64,000 nt of DNA from Butyricicoccus sp. OM04-18BH (GCF_003481705.1 NZ_QULN01000004.1:124001-188000); one strand, 5' to 3'. Positions 1 through 8,106 are shown, counted from the stretch's first letter. Notes: generated from the sequence alone by a model not told the origin. Made by a program: numbers and translations.

Positions 1-463
1 TTGTTGTGCGGAACTGGCCGGATATACCCAAGTAGAATTTTAGAATGTGTTTATCAACAATATGTAGGTTTGCTTGATATCTTTCCTTCAAATTTCCATC
101 CTTATCCAAATCAATCGTCTTCTCCTCATAGGAGAACTCACGATTAATTTGGAAAAAGGTCTGGAAGAAATACTGTGGAAAAACATACATCACCTTTCGC
201 ATACTAATGGGATACATCGAAAAGAGTTCCTGGGCAAAATCATCCGTATTGATATTTTTTTGCACAATGGGCATTATGCCTTCTTTGTAAGCGTTCAAGA
301 AGGGTTTGTCTCCTCGGGGCATGCCATCTTCAGTAAAAACGTCGACATCAGGATTCAATTCTCTCAATACGGCAATAAACGTAAACCATGTTTTGATGAA
401 AAGTGTAACAAAATCAGACTCAGTGATTGCTTTCCATTGCTCGTGTTTTCTTTCTACCTGCAT
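1..463 (-). CDS. Fourth gene of the type I restriction-modification operon (partial, unknown function)
   Basis: An open frame of about 154 codons starts with ATG at 463 and runs off the left edge without a stop. It begins 4 bp after the hsdS stop codon in the same direction, so it is almost certainly co-transcribed and translationally coupled. The protein starts M-Q-V-E-R-K-H-E-Q-W and contains a hydrophobic, aromatic stretch with several Phe-Tyr pairs. It does not resemble the HsdR N-terminus or helicase motifs. I do not recognise the family. Its position suggests an accessory component of the modification system. Confidence 0.7.
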   Translation of the reverse strand, partial: MQVERKHEQWKAITESDFVTLFIKTWFTFIAVLRELNPDVDVFTEDGMPRGDKPFLNAYKEGIMPIVQKNINTDDFAQELFSMYPISMRKVMYVFPQYFFQTFFQINREFSYEEKTIDLDKDGNLKERYQANLHIVDKHILKFYLGISGQFRTT

Positions 464-467
464 ACTG

Positions 468-1877
468 TTATTCCACCTTGTCTTTCAGCCATGCCAGCGC
501 AGCATCTTCTCCTTGCTCGATTGCCATTTCCACAGCCTGCTTTGCATATTCAAGCAGTTGTTTAGATTGACGACGAAGGACAAAGGACTTCTGAATCATT
601 TCTGAAAGTTCTTTTTGTTTTTCCAAATCCAATACCGGAACGATAACATTCTCAATTTCGGAGGGTTTCCAATGCTGGATAATAGCTCCGTTCGAGTCAC
701 GCTCGGCTTGCATTTGAACAACAGTGGAATTTAGCACTAACGTCAAATAATCCGGAAGGATTTCACTTGTATTCCTGACAGTTAGGTGCAGTAAGGCACC
801 AGATGTAATGATATCTTCATCACGTTCTAACTTGTATGCAATCCCTACACTGCCATCCTTTGAAAAGAGGATCGTATCTTTCTTAGGATACAATGCGTCT
901 ACATTTTCAACAACGTCATATGAAAGGTAAATTTCTGGTGCTGTAATTCCATACTTGGAAACATCGCTTACACGAACAAAAGGAATCCCTTCGTCTTTGT
1001 ATGCTTCGCTACCCGGTTCAATAGATTTCTTGATATCAACAATTCCATCATTTCCACCAAGTTGCATATTAGGAAATTTTGCGAGTGTATCAAAAAGAAC
1101 ATCAAATTTTGGGTGGTAATATTCGGAATCAAGGCGCCCTGTTTTCGCAAAGCTATCAGAGAACTTTTTTATCGAAACAGCTGTATCAGTAATTTGTGGT
1201 ATGCCAAGAATCTGCATTAGCATTTGTTCAGATTGATTGATCACATTGCCAGCTTCATCATAAAGAGCATTAGCTGTTTGTACAGTTGATTCGATTGCAG
1301 AGTATAACCCTTTGCTAAACTCCGGGACTATTATATCTGGGAATTCAACAAGCTTAATTTCAGGACGTGTAGCTTTTATACCACGTCTTCTTAGCTGATA
1401 ATAACCATACTTGCAGTTTAAGAATGTGGATACGTAATACGGATTATACTGCGGTTTCAATGTAATTTTACCCACATGTGCAATTGTGTTCGCTTCAGGT
1501 ATGCTTTCGGGTATGACTGCGCTTTTACCAAAGTATACACCGGTTTTAGTTACAACGATATCCCTAGGATGCAAACAGGACCGTTTTAACTCTCGATTCT
1601 TCGCTTCGGTAATGTATCTGCATTTCGATTTTTCGATATATCCCTCTTTGACACATTCACTTAAAAGGTATAACACGCCGCTCTCTTGATAATCAGGGGA
1701 TCCATGATCACCATCCGTTGCCAACACCCACATTTGACCAAGAGGGATAGTTTTTGCCTGTCGTTTTACCACAGAAACGGATTCTACATATTTTTTCCCA
1801 TAGTACTCCGCACCGATAGTAAATTCATTTTCTAATTCGCTCTTATTGATTTCTTGAAAATCTAGCCCATCCATCAA
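468..1877 (-). CDS. hsdS: Type I restriction-modification specificity subunit HsdS
   Basis: Provides DNA sequence recognition for the HsdM/HsdS methylase complex. About 469 residues are arranged as two target-recognition halves, each opening with a D/GAEYY or D-SEYYHPK type motif (near residues 22 and 250) and each followed by a helical spacer, the usual HsdS architecture. The only obvious starts are TTG at 1877 or ATG at 1874, neither with a good ribosome site. The frame stays open upstream into hsdM and encodes a plausible extra N-terminus (ending E-A-K-Y-Q-A-L-M-D-G), so the true start is uncertain and could depend on coupling or frameshifting from hsdM. Confidence 0.88.
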   Translation of the reverse strand: MMDGLDFQEINKSELENEFTIGAEYYGKKYVESVSVVKRQAKTIPLGQMWVLATDGDHGSPDYQESGVLYLLSECVKEGYIEKSKCRYITEAKNRELKRSCLHPRDIVVTKTGVYFGKSAVIPESIPEANTIAHVGKITLKPQYNPYYVSTFLNCKYGYYQLRRRGIKATRPEIKLVEFPDIIVPEFSKGLYSAIESTVQTANALYDEAGNVINQSEQMLMQILGIPQITDTAVSIKKFSDSFAKTGRLDSEYYHPKFDVLFDTLAKFPNMQLGGNDGIVDIKKSIEPGSEAYKDEGIPFVRVSDVSKYGITAPEIYLSYDVVENVDALYPKKDTILFSKDGSVGIAYKLERDEDIITSGALLHLTVRNTSEILPDYLTLVLNSTVVQMQAERDSNGAIIQHWKPSEIENVIVPVLDLEKQKELSEMIQKSFVLRRQSKQLLEYAKQAVEMAIEQGEDAALAWLKDKVE

Positions 1878-1918
1878 AGCCTGGTACTTGGCTTCATCGA
1901 AAGGTTCAACGGATGGGC

Positions 1919-3904
1919 TTATTGAAAAAAACTCAGACCTTCCTTTTTTGCAAACTCAATAAATGCTTCTGCAATACCGTCTGGGGTCAAGCCATCATGG
2001 CTATATAAATCATGGTCAACAATCAAGTGTCCATGGTGATCAAGAACATTTTCTCCCGTGACAGGATCCTTTACATAAATTTTATCGCCAGAATTGTCCT
2101 TGCTTGGCTTCTGCATGGTGGCAAAGAAAATAGGATAGTCTTCCTTTTTAGGGCACAAGACATCATCCCATTTCTGCACAAACAGAACTGAGGTCTTAGT
2201 TCCGGTATGAGGCTTGAATACATTGCCGTGCAAACCAACAACGGCAAGGATGCGGCAGCGCTCCGCAATAAACTCACGGATGTACTTATCGCTGGAGTTG
2301 TTAAAACGACCCTGCGGCAAGACGATAGCCATACGACCGCCGGGTTTGAGGAAGTTCAGGTTGCGCTCGATAAACAGCACATCACGGCCAACCTTGTTTA
2401 GCCATTTACCAGCACTGTTTTTGCCAAGCTCATAATGAGAAATTATTGTGTTTTCCTTAATATCGCCAGCAAACGGAGGATTTGCCATCACGAGGTCAAA
2501 CTGGAACTGGCTATAATCCTTCACACCAGCAGGTTGAAGCTTTTTCAGTTTCTTAAAGCCCTCGTTATAGGTATCGATCCAGTCTTCCTGCTTAGTAGTT
2601 TCGCCCCAACGGGAATAGTCCAGTGTGTTCAGGTGAAGCACATTAGTCTGACCGTCACCGGCGATCAGGTTCAATGTGCGAGCAACACGGACGGTCTTTT
2701 CATCAAAGTCAATGGCAAAAACATTGTCTCTGACAAAATTAGTTTCTTCAGGAATGCGCTCCGCAGCAGTGAAACCATCACCTTCTGGAAGACCTTTTTC
2801 TCTGCGGATATCTTTCCAAACCTTGAAAATACTATGGACTGTGAAGCCTGAGCTGCCGCAGGCGGTGTCGATGATTTTGTCCTTGGTAGTGGGATTCATC
2901 ATCTTGACACACATATCAATAACATATCGAGGAGTAAAATACTGGCCTTTTTCACCTTTTTGCGCTTTGCTCATCAGGTACTCAAAGGCATCATCCACAA
3001 CATCAAGGTTGTTATTGAAGAGCTTAATGTCCTGCAAAGAAGCTACACAGACTGCCAGATGAGAAGGGGAAAGCAGGATTTTGCTTTCGTCCGTGAAGAT
3101 ACCTTCCCATTTCTTTTTGGCATCATCAAACAGCCCCTGAATTTTTGCCTTCAGCTCGTAGTCGGTATTTCCGTTGTTGCGGAACTGCAGATAAGCGGTG
3201 GAGTCATTGGCGCAGATCAGCTCATCATACAGTTTAGCAAAGATCAGCTTAAAGATTTCTTCAAAGGAATCAACACCAGCACTTGCCAGAACTTCGTCCT
3301 CCATCTCTTTAATCAGAGAGCGAAGGGACTTTTTCTGGATGCTGATTTTATCTTTGCGCTTCAGATCTTCATAGGTAAACTTCTCGTTGATGATATCGGA
3401 AAGTTTTTGTGTAGCTTTAGGAATATCGCTGATTTCCTCGAAAAAATTAGGATCTTTACGGTTGTAGCAGGAAATCTGCTCGCCGTTTGTCCAAACACCA
3501 ATAGGTGCACCGGTGGCATTACAGTAGGATTTCAGCTGCTCCTTGCCATCGGTAAGCTTCGGCTTTTTCAGTTCCACGATGATGTACGACACCATAGGAC
3601 GATCTTTGTCCATAATGGCGATATCTGCTCGCTTTACCTCACGTCCAAAGTGAATTGGAGTTTCCAGCTGAATGCGATTGGCTGCGTATCCGTATTCGTT
3701 CATCAACCTGTAAATATAGAGCTGACGAACAGCTTCCTCGGGGGTAAGCTTGATTTCCTTATTACGGATTGCACAAGTGATATAGGGAACCTCGTTACCA
3801 CGGACAGCCTTCATGAAAATGCGAGCACTAACCGCAGATTTGGCTTCATCGGAAAATAGAGTGTCATCATATGTAGTATTTTTGAAAAGTTCATTCAAAG
3901 TCAT
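1919..3904 (-). CDS. hsdM: Type I N6-adenine DNA methyltransferase HsdM with N-terminal HSDR_N-like domain
   Basis: Methylates adenine using S-adenosylmethionine in complex with HsdS. From ATG 3904 (ribosome site AGGAGG) the protein has 661 residues. Residues about 60-120 form a restriction-enzyme-like core with D94, E111 and K113 in the spacing of a PD-(D/E)XK site, as in HSDR_N domains. The methylase part starts near 318 (GQYFTP), with AdoMet motif I D-T-A-C-G-S-S-G-F at 346-354 and catalytic N-P-P-F at 475-478. The start overlaps the end of the XRE gene by 14 bp. The methylase is certain; whether the N-terminal fold cuts DNA is inference. Confidence 0.93.
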   Translation of the reverse strand: MTLNELFKNTTYDDTLFSDEAKSAVSARIFMKAVRGNEVPYITCAIRNKEIKLTPEEAVRQLYIYRLMNEYGYAANRIQLETPIHFGREVKRADIAIMDKDRPMVSYIIVELKKPKLTDGKEQLKSYCNATGAPIGVWTNGEQISCYNRKDPNFFEEISDIPKATQKLSDIINEKFTYEDLKRKDKISIQKKSLRSLIKEMEDEVLASAGVDSFEEIFKLIFAKLYDELICANDSTAYLQFRNNGNTDYELKAKIQGLFDDAKKKWEGIFTDESKILLSPSHLAVCVASLQDIKLFNNNLDVVDDAFEYLMSKAQKGEKGQYFTPRYVIDMCVKMMNPTTKDKIIDTACGSSGFTVHSIFKVWKDIRREKGLPEGDGFTAAERIPEETNFVRDNVFAIDFDEKTVRVARTLNLIAGDGQTNVLHLNTLDYSRWGETTKQEDWIDTYNEGFKKLKKLQPAGVKDYSQFQFDLVMANPPFAGDIKENTIISHYELGKNSAGKWLNKVGRDVLFIERNLNFLKPGGRMAIVLPQGRFNNSSDKYIREFIAERCRILAVVGLHGNVFKPHTGTKTSVLFVQKWDDVLCPKKEDYPIFFATMQKPSKDNSGDKIYVKDPVTGENVLDHHGHLIVDHDLYSHDGLTPDGIAEAFIEFAKKEGLSFFQ

Positions 3905-4307
3905 TTGTCGTTCCTCCTGATGCGGATATACCCGCATAAATAAGTTGCTCGATTTGTGTAACTTGTTCTTCTGATGGATCAACTGCAATTAGTTGTCTTA
4001 TCAGCCCCCACAATTTGGGGTTTTTGCTGAGTTCTGCGTTTATGTCAGGTGGTGACGTCCCTTTTGCTTTTGCGAAAAGGGTCAACATCTTCTCACGCAG
4101 TTCAGGAGGCGGCTGGAGTTGTTCTATTAGTTTTAATAGCAACTCTTCAGAAGGGAAGATCATTCCGCTTTCAATCGAGCTGAGAGAAGCATTTGTGATA
4201 TCTACAGCCAGTGCTAACTGCCGCTGAGAAAGATGAGGTTGTTTTTTCTCTCTTGATTGCTTAATCCACTTGCCGAGTTTTTTCTTATAGGCAGACGACA
4301 CAGCCAT
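3891..4307 (-). CDS. XRE-family helix-turn-helix regulator of the restriction-modification operon
   Basis: First gene of the operon, 138 residues from ATG 4307, preceded by GGGAGG. The N-terminal third is a Cro/CI-type helix-turn-helix (L-S-Q-R-Q-L-A near residue 26, then I-E-S-G near 46). The C-terminus is a leucine-rich helical region that could serve dimerisation. Its 3' end overlaps hsdM, so the regulator and methylase are translationally linked. A near-perfect 38-bp palindrome lies directly upstream over the promoter, which suggests autorepression. This is the control logic of C-proteins in restriction-modification systems, inferred here from position. Confidence 0.88.
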   Translation of the reverse strand: MAVSSAYKKKLGKWIKQSREKKQPHLSQRQLALAVDITNASLSSIESGMIFPSEELLLKLIEQLQPPPELREKMLTLFAKAKGTSPPDINAELSKNPKLWGLIRQLIAVDPSEEQVTQIEQLIYAGISASGGTTNDFE

Positions 4308-4321
4308 TGATATTCCTCCCT

Positions 4322-4359
4322 TCATAGTGTTAGCTGTTAGTTAACAGCTAACACTATGA
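4322..4359. promoter_or_regulatory. Palindromic operator of the hsd operon
   Basis: Two perfect 18-bp arms separated by 2 bp. The palindrome covers the -10 box and the start region of the hsd promoter and ends 15 bp before the regulator's start codon. It is the obvious binding site for the XRE protein encoded immediately downstream; that assignment is inference. Confidence 0.8.
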
Positions 4360-4384
4360 TAGCATGCTTGACTATAATTGTCAA
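4356..4384 (-). promoter_or_regulatory. Sigma-70-type promoter of the hsd operon
   Basis: On the minus strand, TTGACA (4384-4379), a 17-bp spacer and TATCAT (4361-4356) make a near-consensus promoter directed into the XRE-hsdM-hsdS operon. The -10 box lies inside the palindromic operator. Confidence 0.85.
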
Positions 4385-4479
4385 GATAAGGGGAGTGTTT
4401 TGCCCCTTAGTACGAGTTTACATTCAATAAAGTGACAACAGCGCCCATCGTTCGATAAGCGCTGTCGTTATGTGTTCAA

Positions 4480-4743
4480 TTATTCTTCCTTGACTTCCAA
4501 CATCATCCTGACACCCAGCTTCAAGCCGTTCTGGAATATCAGACAATCTGTAATGATCTGATTTTCTCGCACACAATCGGTGTATTTCTCAAACAAATCT
4601 TTCTATTCGTCCATCATCGTGGCTTTGAGTTTTTATTCATGCCTGCAAATCAGCCCTAGTAGCATCCTGTATTCTTTGCAAGAGGATGTGTCATACTCTG
4701 TTGGCTCGATATTGCCGTACCAAAATTCTTCAAGAATTCTCAT
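4480..4743 (-). pseudogene. Small transposon-associated protein (DUF6809-like), broken by two nonsense codons
   Basis: The frame from ATG 4743 (ribosome site GGGGAGG) encodes a protein beginning M-R-I-L-E-E-F-W-Y-G-N-I, typical of a family of about 88 residues common beside mobile elements in Clostridia. It is interrupted by TAA after 36 codons and by TAG 9 codons later. After that the same frame continues for 40 codons and ends naturally at 4480 with a good family-like C-terminus. Both stops are one substitution away from GAA and CAG. The family name is from memory; the disruption is seen directly. Confidence 0.75.
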
Positions 4744-4762
4744 GCTTTATCCTCCCCATAGA

Positions 4763-5104
4763 TCAGTTCACGAAGGATATTTCCTCGGCTCGGTTGCGGA
4801 TGCTCTTCATGGCTTCAACCCATTCCATCTGATCGTGCTGTTTAAGGCTCTCTGTCACGCCCTCAGTGGCTTTCATTTGCCCGATGATAAGTTCAAGGCG
4901 ACTCTGTGTCTGCTCGTTCAAATCTGCCAGATACGTCCACAGCTCACCGCTAAGGCACAGATCATTGAAGCGAATAGGGTTATGCTCCTTAATGTAATCT
5001 CTGCGCATACGCCCCCAACGACCAATGGGCCTGTTTTCTTCCGGTAAACGAATATCGGGAATATAGTAACCACCACAGCAAATATAGTTCAGTTCCTGCA
5101 TCAT
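4763..5104 (-). CDS. tnpV: Transposon-encoded TnpV-like protein
   Basis: A 113-residue protein from ATG 5104 (ribosome site TGGAGG). It contains the features of the TnpV family found in Tn4451-like and related integrative elements: a Y-x-x-P-D-I-x-L-P-E-E start, a G-R-W-G-R-M-R-R-D-Y-I basic stretch and a predicted helical C-terminus. Its molecular role is not established. It reads into the broken DUF6809-like gene 19 bp downstream, so the two probably formed one unit of a transposon now in decay. Confidence 0.8.
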   Translation of the reverse strand: MMQELNYICCGGYYIPDIRLPEENRPIGRWGRMRRDYIKEHNPIRFNDLCLSGELWTYLADLNEQTQSRLELIIGQMKATEGVTESLKQHDQMEWVEAMKSIRNRAEEISFVN

Positions 5105-5149
5105 ATGTACCTCCAATAAGATTCAAACATTCTATTAATGATAGAAAAA

Positions 5150-5189
5150 GGCGATACCTGGTTGTGAAAACCAGGTATCGCCAATTTTT
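5150..5189. terminator. Bidirectional intrinsic terminator
   Basis: A perfect 12-bp stem (5150-5161 with 5171-5182) and a 9-nt loop, followed by AATTTTT on the plus side and by a T-run on the minus side. It separates the orphan Spo0A-domain gene from tnpV, both read leftwards. Confidence 0.85.
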
Positions 5190-5259
5190 CTTGTCGCACT
5201 CCTGTACGGCAGCTACCCTATGTCAGTAATGTTCACATACTGTCTTATTGGAAACTACC

Positions 5260-5601
5260 TCACGGGTCGCCCTTTATGCCGCGCAGACCGCCGTTGTTCC
5301 ATGCCGTCGCGATTGCATGGCGAATTGCGCGCTCTACCGCACTGACCGTCGTACCGTGGTCGAGAGCAATCCGCGGGTAAATCGTTTTGGTTATCTCTCT
5401 CATTTCCGACGGATTGAGTAAAAACTCGACTACCGCGCTGCGCAGATAGCTGTATCCCGTAACGTGCGGCGGGATACCAAGCTGGTAAAGATAGGGCGTC
5501 AAGCGAAATTCAATCTCCCGCGCGAGAGCAGAGTATTCTTTTTCGACAGATTCCGCTTTTTCCGCAACAACTGCGTCATCCATCATCAACATCATAACCA
5601 C
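5260..5601 (-). CDS. Orphan Spo0A C-terminal DNA-binding domain protein (copy 1)
   Basis: About 110 residues matching only the effector domain of Spo0A, the master sporulation regulator. It has R-E-I-E-F-R-L-T-P-Y, then G-I-P-P-H-V-T-G-Y, and a recognition helix of the form T-V-S-A-V-E-R-A-I-R-H-A-I. The phosphoacceptor receiver domain is absent, so the protein cannot be controlled by the phosphorelay in the normal way. It could bind 0A boxes constitutively or compete with Spo0A. The start is among several clustered ATG codons at 5601-5583. A paralogue lies at 45354-45812. Confidence 0.85.
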   Translation of the reverse strand: MVMMLMMDDAVVAEKAESVEKEYSALAREIEFRLTPYLYQLGIPPHVTGYSYLRSAVVEFLLNPSEMREITKTIYPRIALDHGTTVSAVERAIRHAIATAWNNGGLRGIKGDP

Positions 5602-6065
5602 GACCTCCGATAAATAATTCTCTTGAATATGGTATGCAGAAAGGAAATTTCATTCTTTGATTCCCATTATATCATGCGAAAAAACAGGAAAAAAGAAGAA
5701 AAGTTCGATGGGTTATCCATAATCTTACTGATGTGTCGAAAATCGAGGCGCGGAACAGCAGGTTGCACAAACAGACGCGGAAAGTCCCTCTTTTCGCGTC
5801 AGGATTCCGTTAATCGAAAGAATTCAAGGCCGTCTGAGAATGCGCCCTAGCTGCCCAACGGCCCAATGGCAGTTTAACCTGTTTTTCACACTGCGTGTCA
5901 ATATTGTGTGAGAATACTTCAAATTGCTGTAAAAAACGTCGAATGACACGCTGTACGGTTTGAACTGCGCTCTTCTATGAAATTTTATATAAAATGAACA
6001 AATTCGACATGAAACGACAGGATACGGCATCGCCGGACCGAATAAAACGCCCCGGCCCTGTCGCC
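5602..6065. other. Intergenic stretch without a supported gene
   Basis: About 460 bp between the Spo0A-domain gene and the small-RNA locus. Short frames exist on both strands, but none has a ribosome site together with recognisable protein character. A TATAAT-like box near 5667-5672 on the minus strand probably belongs to the promoter of the Spo0A-domain gene. Confidence 0.5.
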
Positions 6066-6193
6066 TTGACAAAGCCAGAGCGTATGCTTTAATATAAATA
6101 TAAAGCGACGCTGCTACAGCAGTCAGACCCTCACAGTCAAGAAATAGAATTGATGACCGTTTCGGTGCCTACCCGAGCGGTCATCGCGCTTTT
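6066..6193 (+). ncRNA. Small RNA with own promoter and terminator (copy 1)
   Basis: TTGACA at 6066-6071, a 17-bp spacer and a TTAATA/TAATAT -10 near 6089-6095 would start a transcript near 6101. The transcript ends at a stem with 8-bp arms (6152-6159 with 6178-6185) and an additional inner TCGG/CCGA pairing, followed by CGCTTTTAT. A diverged copy with the same promoter, central block and terminator lies at 44615-44746. The 3' end overlaps the stop of a tiny hydrophobic frame on the other strand, a layout like TxpA/RatA type I toxin-antitoxin loci. The RNA is well supported by the repeat; its function is inference. Confidence 0.6.
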
Positions 6194-6264
6194 ATACAGA
6201 AAATGTACAGCAAAATCACTGCATACATAAAAAACTGAAAAGCCTTTTTCCGAACATGCGCCAC
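6181..6264 (-). CDS. Possible small hydrophobic peptide opposite the small RNA
   Basis: A 27-codon frame from GTG 6264, immediately after AAGGAG, encodes a basic start (H-V-R-K-K) and one hydrophobic segment (F-F-M-Y-A-V-I-L-L-Y-I-F) ending C-I-K-A-R. This is the shape of a type I toxin. The spacing to the ribosome site is poor for the GTG; an ATG at 6257 is better placed but opens only 13 codons in another frame. In the second small-RNA copy the matching frame ends F-C-I-K-A-H, so the C-terminus is conserved. Tentative. Confidence 0.3.
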   Translation of the reverse strand: MAHVRKKAFQFFMYAVILLYIFCIKAR

Positions 6265-6322
6265 CTCCTTCCTGCCGCGAACTGCGGGAAAGGAAAAGAG
6301 GGTCTGACCGCCAAAAGTAACA

Positions 6323-6375
6323 CCAGAAAAGCAGTGATGCGCTTCACTTTTAGAGGCAGCATCACTGCTTTCTTT
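6323..6375 (-). terminator. Terminator-like hairpin after the recombinase
   Basis: Immediately downstream of the recombinase stop, an AGCAGTGATGC arm pairs with GCATCACTGCT across a loop of about 18 nt. It is followed on the minus strand by a short T-run. It probably ends the helicase-recombinase transcript. Confidence 0.65.
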
Positions 6376-6380
6376 TGTTT

Positions 6381-8093
6381 TTACCCGAGGTGCCACCGCA
6401 CGAGGTACGTCACGCTGTACTCGCCCTGATGGCCGGAGCGCGAGCGGGGGAAGGTCAGCTTCATCTGCGCGTCCGGGGACTGCGTCGCGGCGGACAGCAC
6501 CGGCTCGGCGCGGAAGTCGCTTCCGGCGGTGAGGAAAATCTCCAGACGGATGCAGGTTCGGCTCTCATCCGCGTCTACGACGATGCGGTCGACGAGCGCC
6601 TTGGACATCTCGCGCGAAAAGCCGCAGTTTGTCTGCCACCGCTCCTCAATGGTGCGGCGCAGGCTTTCCACGCGCCGAATGCGCTGCTCGAGCGTTTTGT
6701 CTGCATTCTGCAATTCCTTGCGCTGCTGCTCGAGCGCGGCAAGCTGCTCGTTGCAGGCCTCATTGCGCTGCCTGAACTCCTCGTTCGAGAGTGCCCCGGC
6801 AAGCGCGAGATCGAGCAGCTTGTCCTTGCGGCGGGTGACGGTCTCGAGCTCCTGCTCGACCTTCGCGAGGGCAGGAGCATTGTCCTGCTGCGCGGCAAAG
6901 GCGCGCAGATTGTCGATGTACTCCTGCATGGCAGTTGAGCGCTCGTCCGTCACCTGCTCGAACACGCGCGCAAGAATGCGGTCGAGCTCATGGCTGTAAA
7001 TCGTGGGGGAGTCGCAGCCGCCCTGTTTTCCCTTTTCGCGGTACAGCTTGCAGTTCCAGCATTCCACCTCGCCGCGGCTTTTGCTTTTATACACATGTCT
7101 GTGGAAGGCGGTGCCGTGCTTCGCGCAGATGAGCTTGCCGCTGTAGGCATAGCGGTTCTGCGATGCCTGCGCGTGCTGCTTCATGGTCTGTCCGCGTGCG
7201 GCGAGCAGGCGGTTCGCCTCGTCCCACATGGCCTCCGACACGATGGCAGGCACGCGGTCATCCTCGTGGACGAGCCACTTGTCCTCGCTCAGACGGTAGC
7301 TGCGCTTGTCGCGGTAGTCCCGGGAGGCATAGCGCCGACCGGCGTAGCAGCCCTTGTATTTCGGGTTGCGGATCATGCCGTACAGCGTGGAGTAGGTGAG
7401 CGGCCTGCCCTGCCGTCCGCGAATGCCGCGCCGCTCAAGGTCGTTCGCGATGGCGCGCAGACCGAGTTCGCCTGCGGTGTAGCGCTCGAACACCTCGCGG
7501 ACTATGGCGGCCTCGTGCTCGACGATCTCAAGCCGTCCGTCGACCTTGTTATAGCCGAACAGATTGTTCTGACCGAGCAGGACGCTGTTTTCCTGCGCAC
7601 GCTTGAAGCCGAAACGGGTGCGTTCGGACAGCTTGCGCACCTCGTCCTGCGCGATGGAGGACATGATGGTGAGGCGTAGCTCGGCATCCTTGTCAAAGGT
7701 GTTGATATTGTCATTCTGGAAATACACGCCGACGCCGAACCGCAGCAGCTCGCGCGTGTAGCTGAGGCTGTCAAGGGTGTTTCGGGCGAAACGGCTGATC
7801 TCTTTGGTGATGATGAGGTCAAAGCGGCCGCGCTTCGCGTCCTCGATCATGCGGAGAAACTGCTCACGCCCCTCGACCGAAGTGCCGCTGATGCCCTCAT
7901 CGACATAGCCGCCGGCAAACGTCCAGTGGGGATTGGCGGCAATGTAATCCTCAAAATAGCGTTTCTGATTGCCGAGACTGTTGATCTGCTCGTCTTTGTC
8001 GGTCGAAACACGGGCGTAGTAGGCCACAGCAAGCTCGGTGTCGAAGATGCTGCGGCCCTGCGCCTGCATTTCGTCCAGTCTGCGGACGTCCAT
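6381..8093 (-). CDS. Large serine recombinase (TndX/TnpX type)
   Basis: Site-specific recombinase of 570 residues for integration or excision of a mobile element. The N-terminal resolvase domain has Y-Y-A-R-V-S with catalytic Ser30 and E-I-S-R-F-A-R-N near residue 99. The middle is a Recombinase domain (about 195-300). A zinc ribbon follows (C-A-K-H-G and the later C-W-N-C and G-G-C), then a long coiled coil (about 420-490), the normal order for large serine integrases. The start is ATG 8093 with a GGAGG site. It lies 13 bp downstream of a 59-residue protein, probably in one operon. Confidence 0.92.
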   Translation of the reverse strand: MDVRRLDEMQAQGRSIFDTELAVAYYARVSTDKDEQINSLGNQKRYFEDYIAANPHWTFAGGYVDEGISGTSVEGREQFLRMIEDAKRGRFDLIITKEISRFARNTLDSLSYTRELLRFGVGVYFQNDNINTFDKDAELRLTIMSSIAQDEVRKLSERTRFGFKRAQENSVLLGQNNLFGYNKVDGRLEIVEHEAAIVREVFERYTAGELGLRAIANDLERRGIRGRQGRPLTYSTLYGMIRNPKYKGCYAGRRYASRDYRDKRSYRLSEDKWLVHEDDRVPAIVSEAMWDEANRLLAARGQTMKQHAQASQNRYAYSGKLICAKHGTAFHRHVYKSKSRGEVECWNCKLYREKGKQGGCDSPTIYSHELDRILARVFEQVTDERSTAMQEYIDNLRAFAAQQDNAPALAKVEQELETVTRRKDKLLDLALAGALSNEEFRQRNEACNEQLAALEQQRKELQNADKTLEQRIRRVESLRRTIEERWQTNCGFSREMSKALVDRIVVDADESRTCIRLEIFLTAGSDFRAEPVLSAATQSPDAQMKLTFPRSRSGHQGEYSVTYLVRWHLG

Positions 8094-8106
8094 GGAGCCG
8101 CCTCCC

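Noticed and set aside
3905..3988. Upstream start of hsdM giving 28 extra residues
   Set aside because: The AGGAGG at ideal distance supports ATG 3904, and the extra part lies inside the XRE gene.
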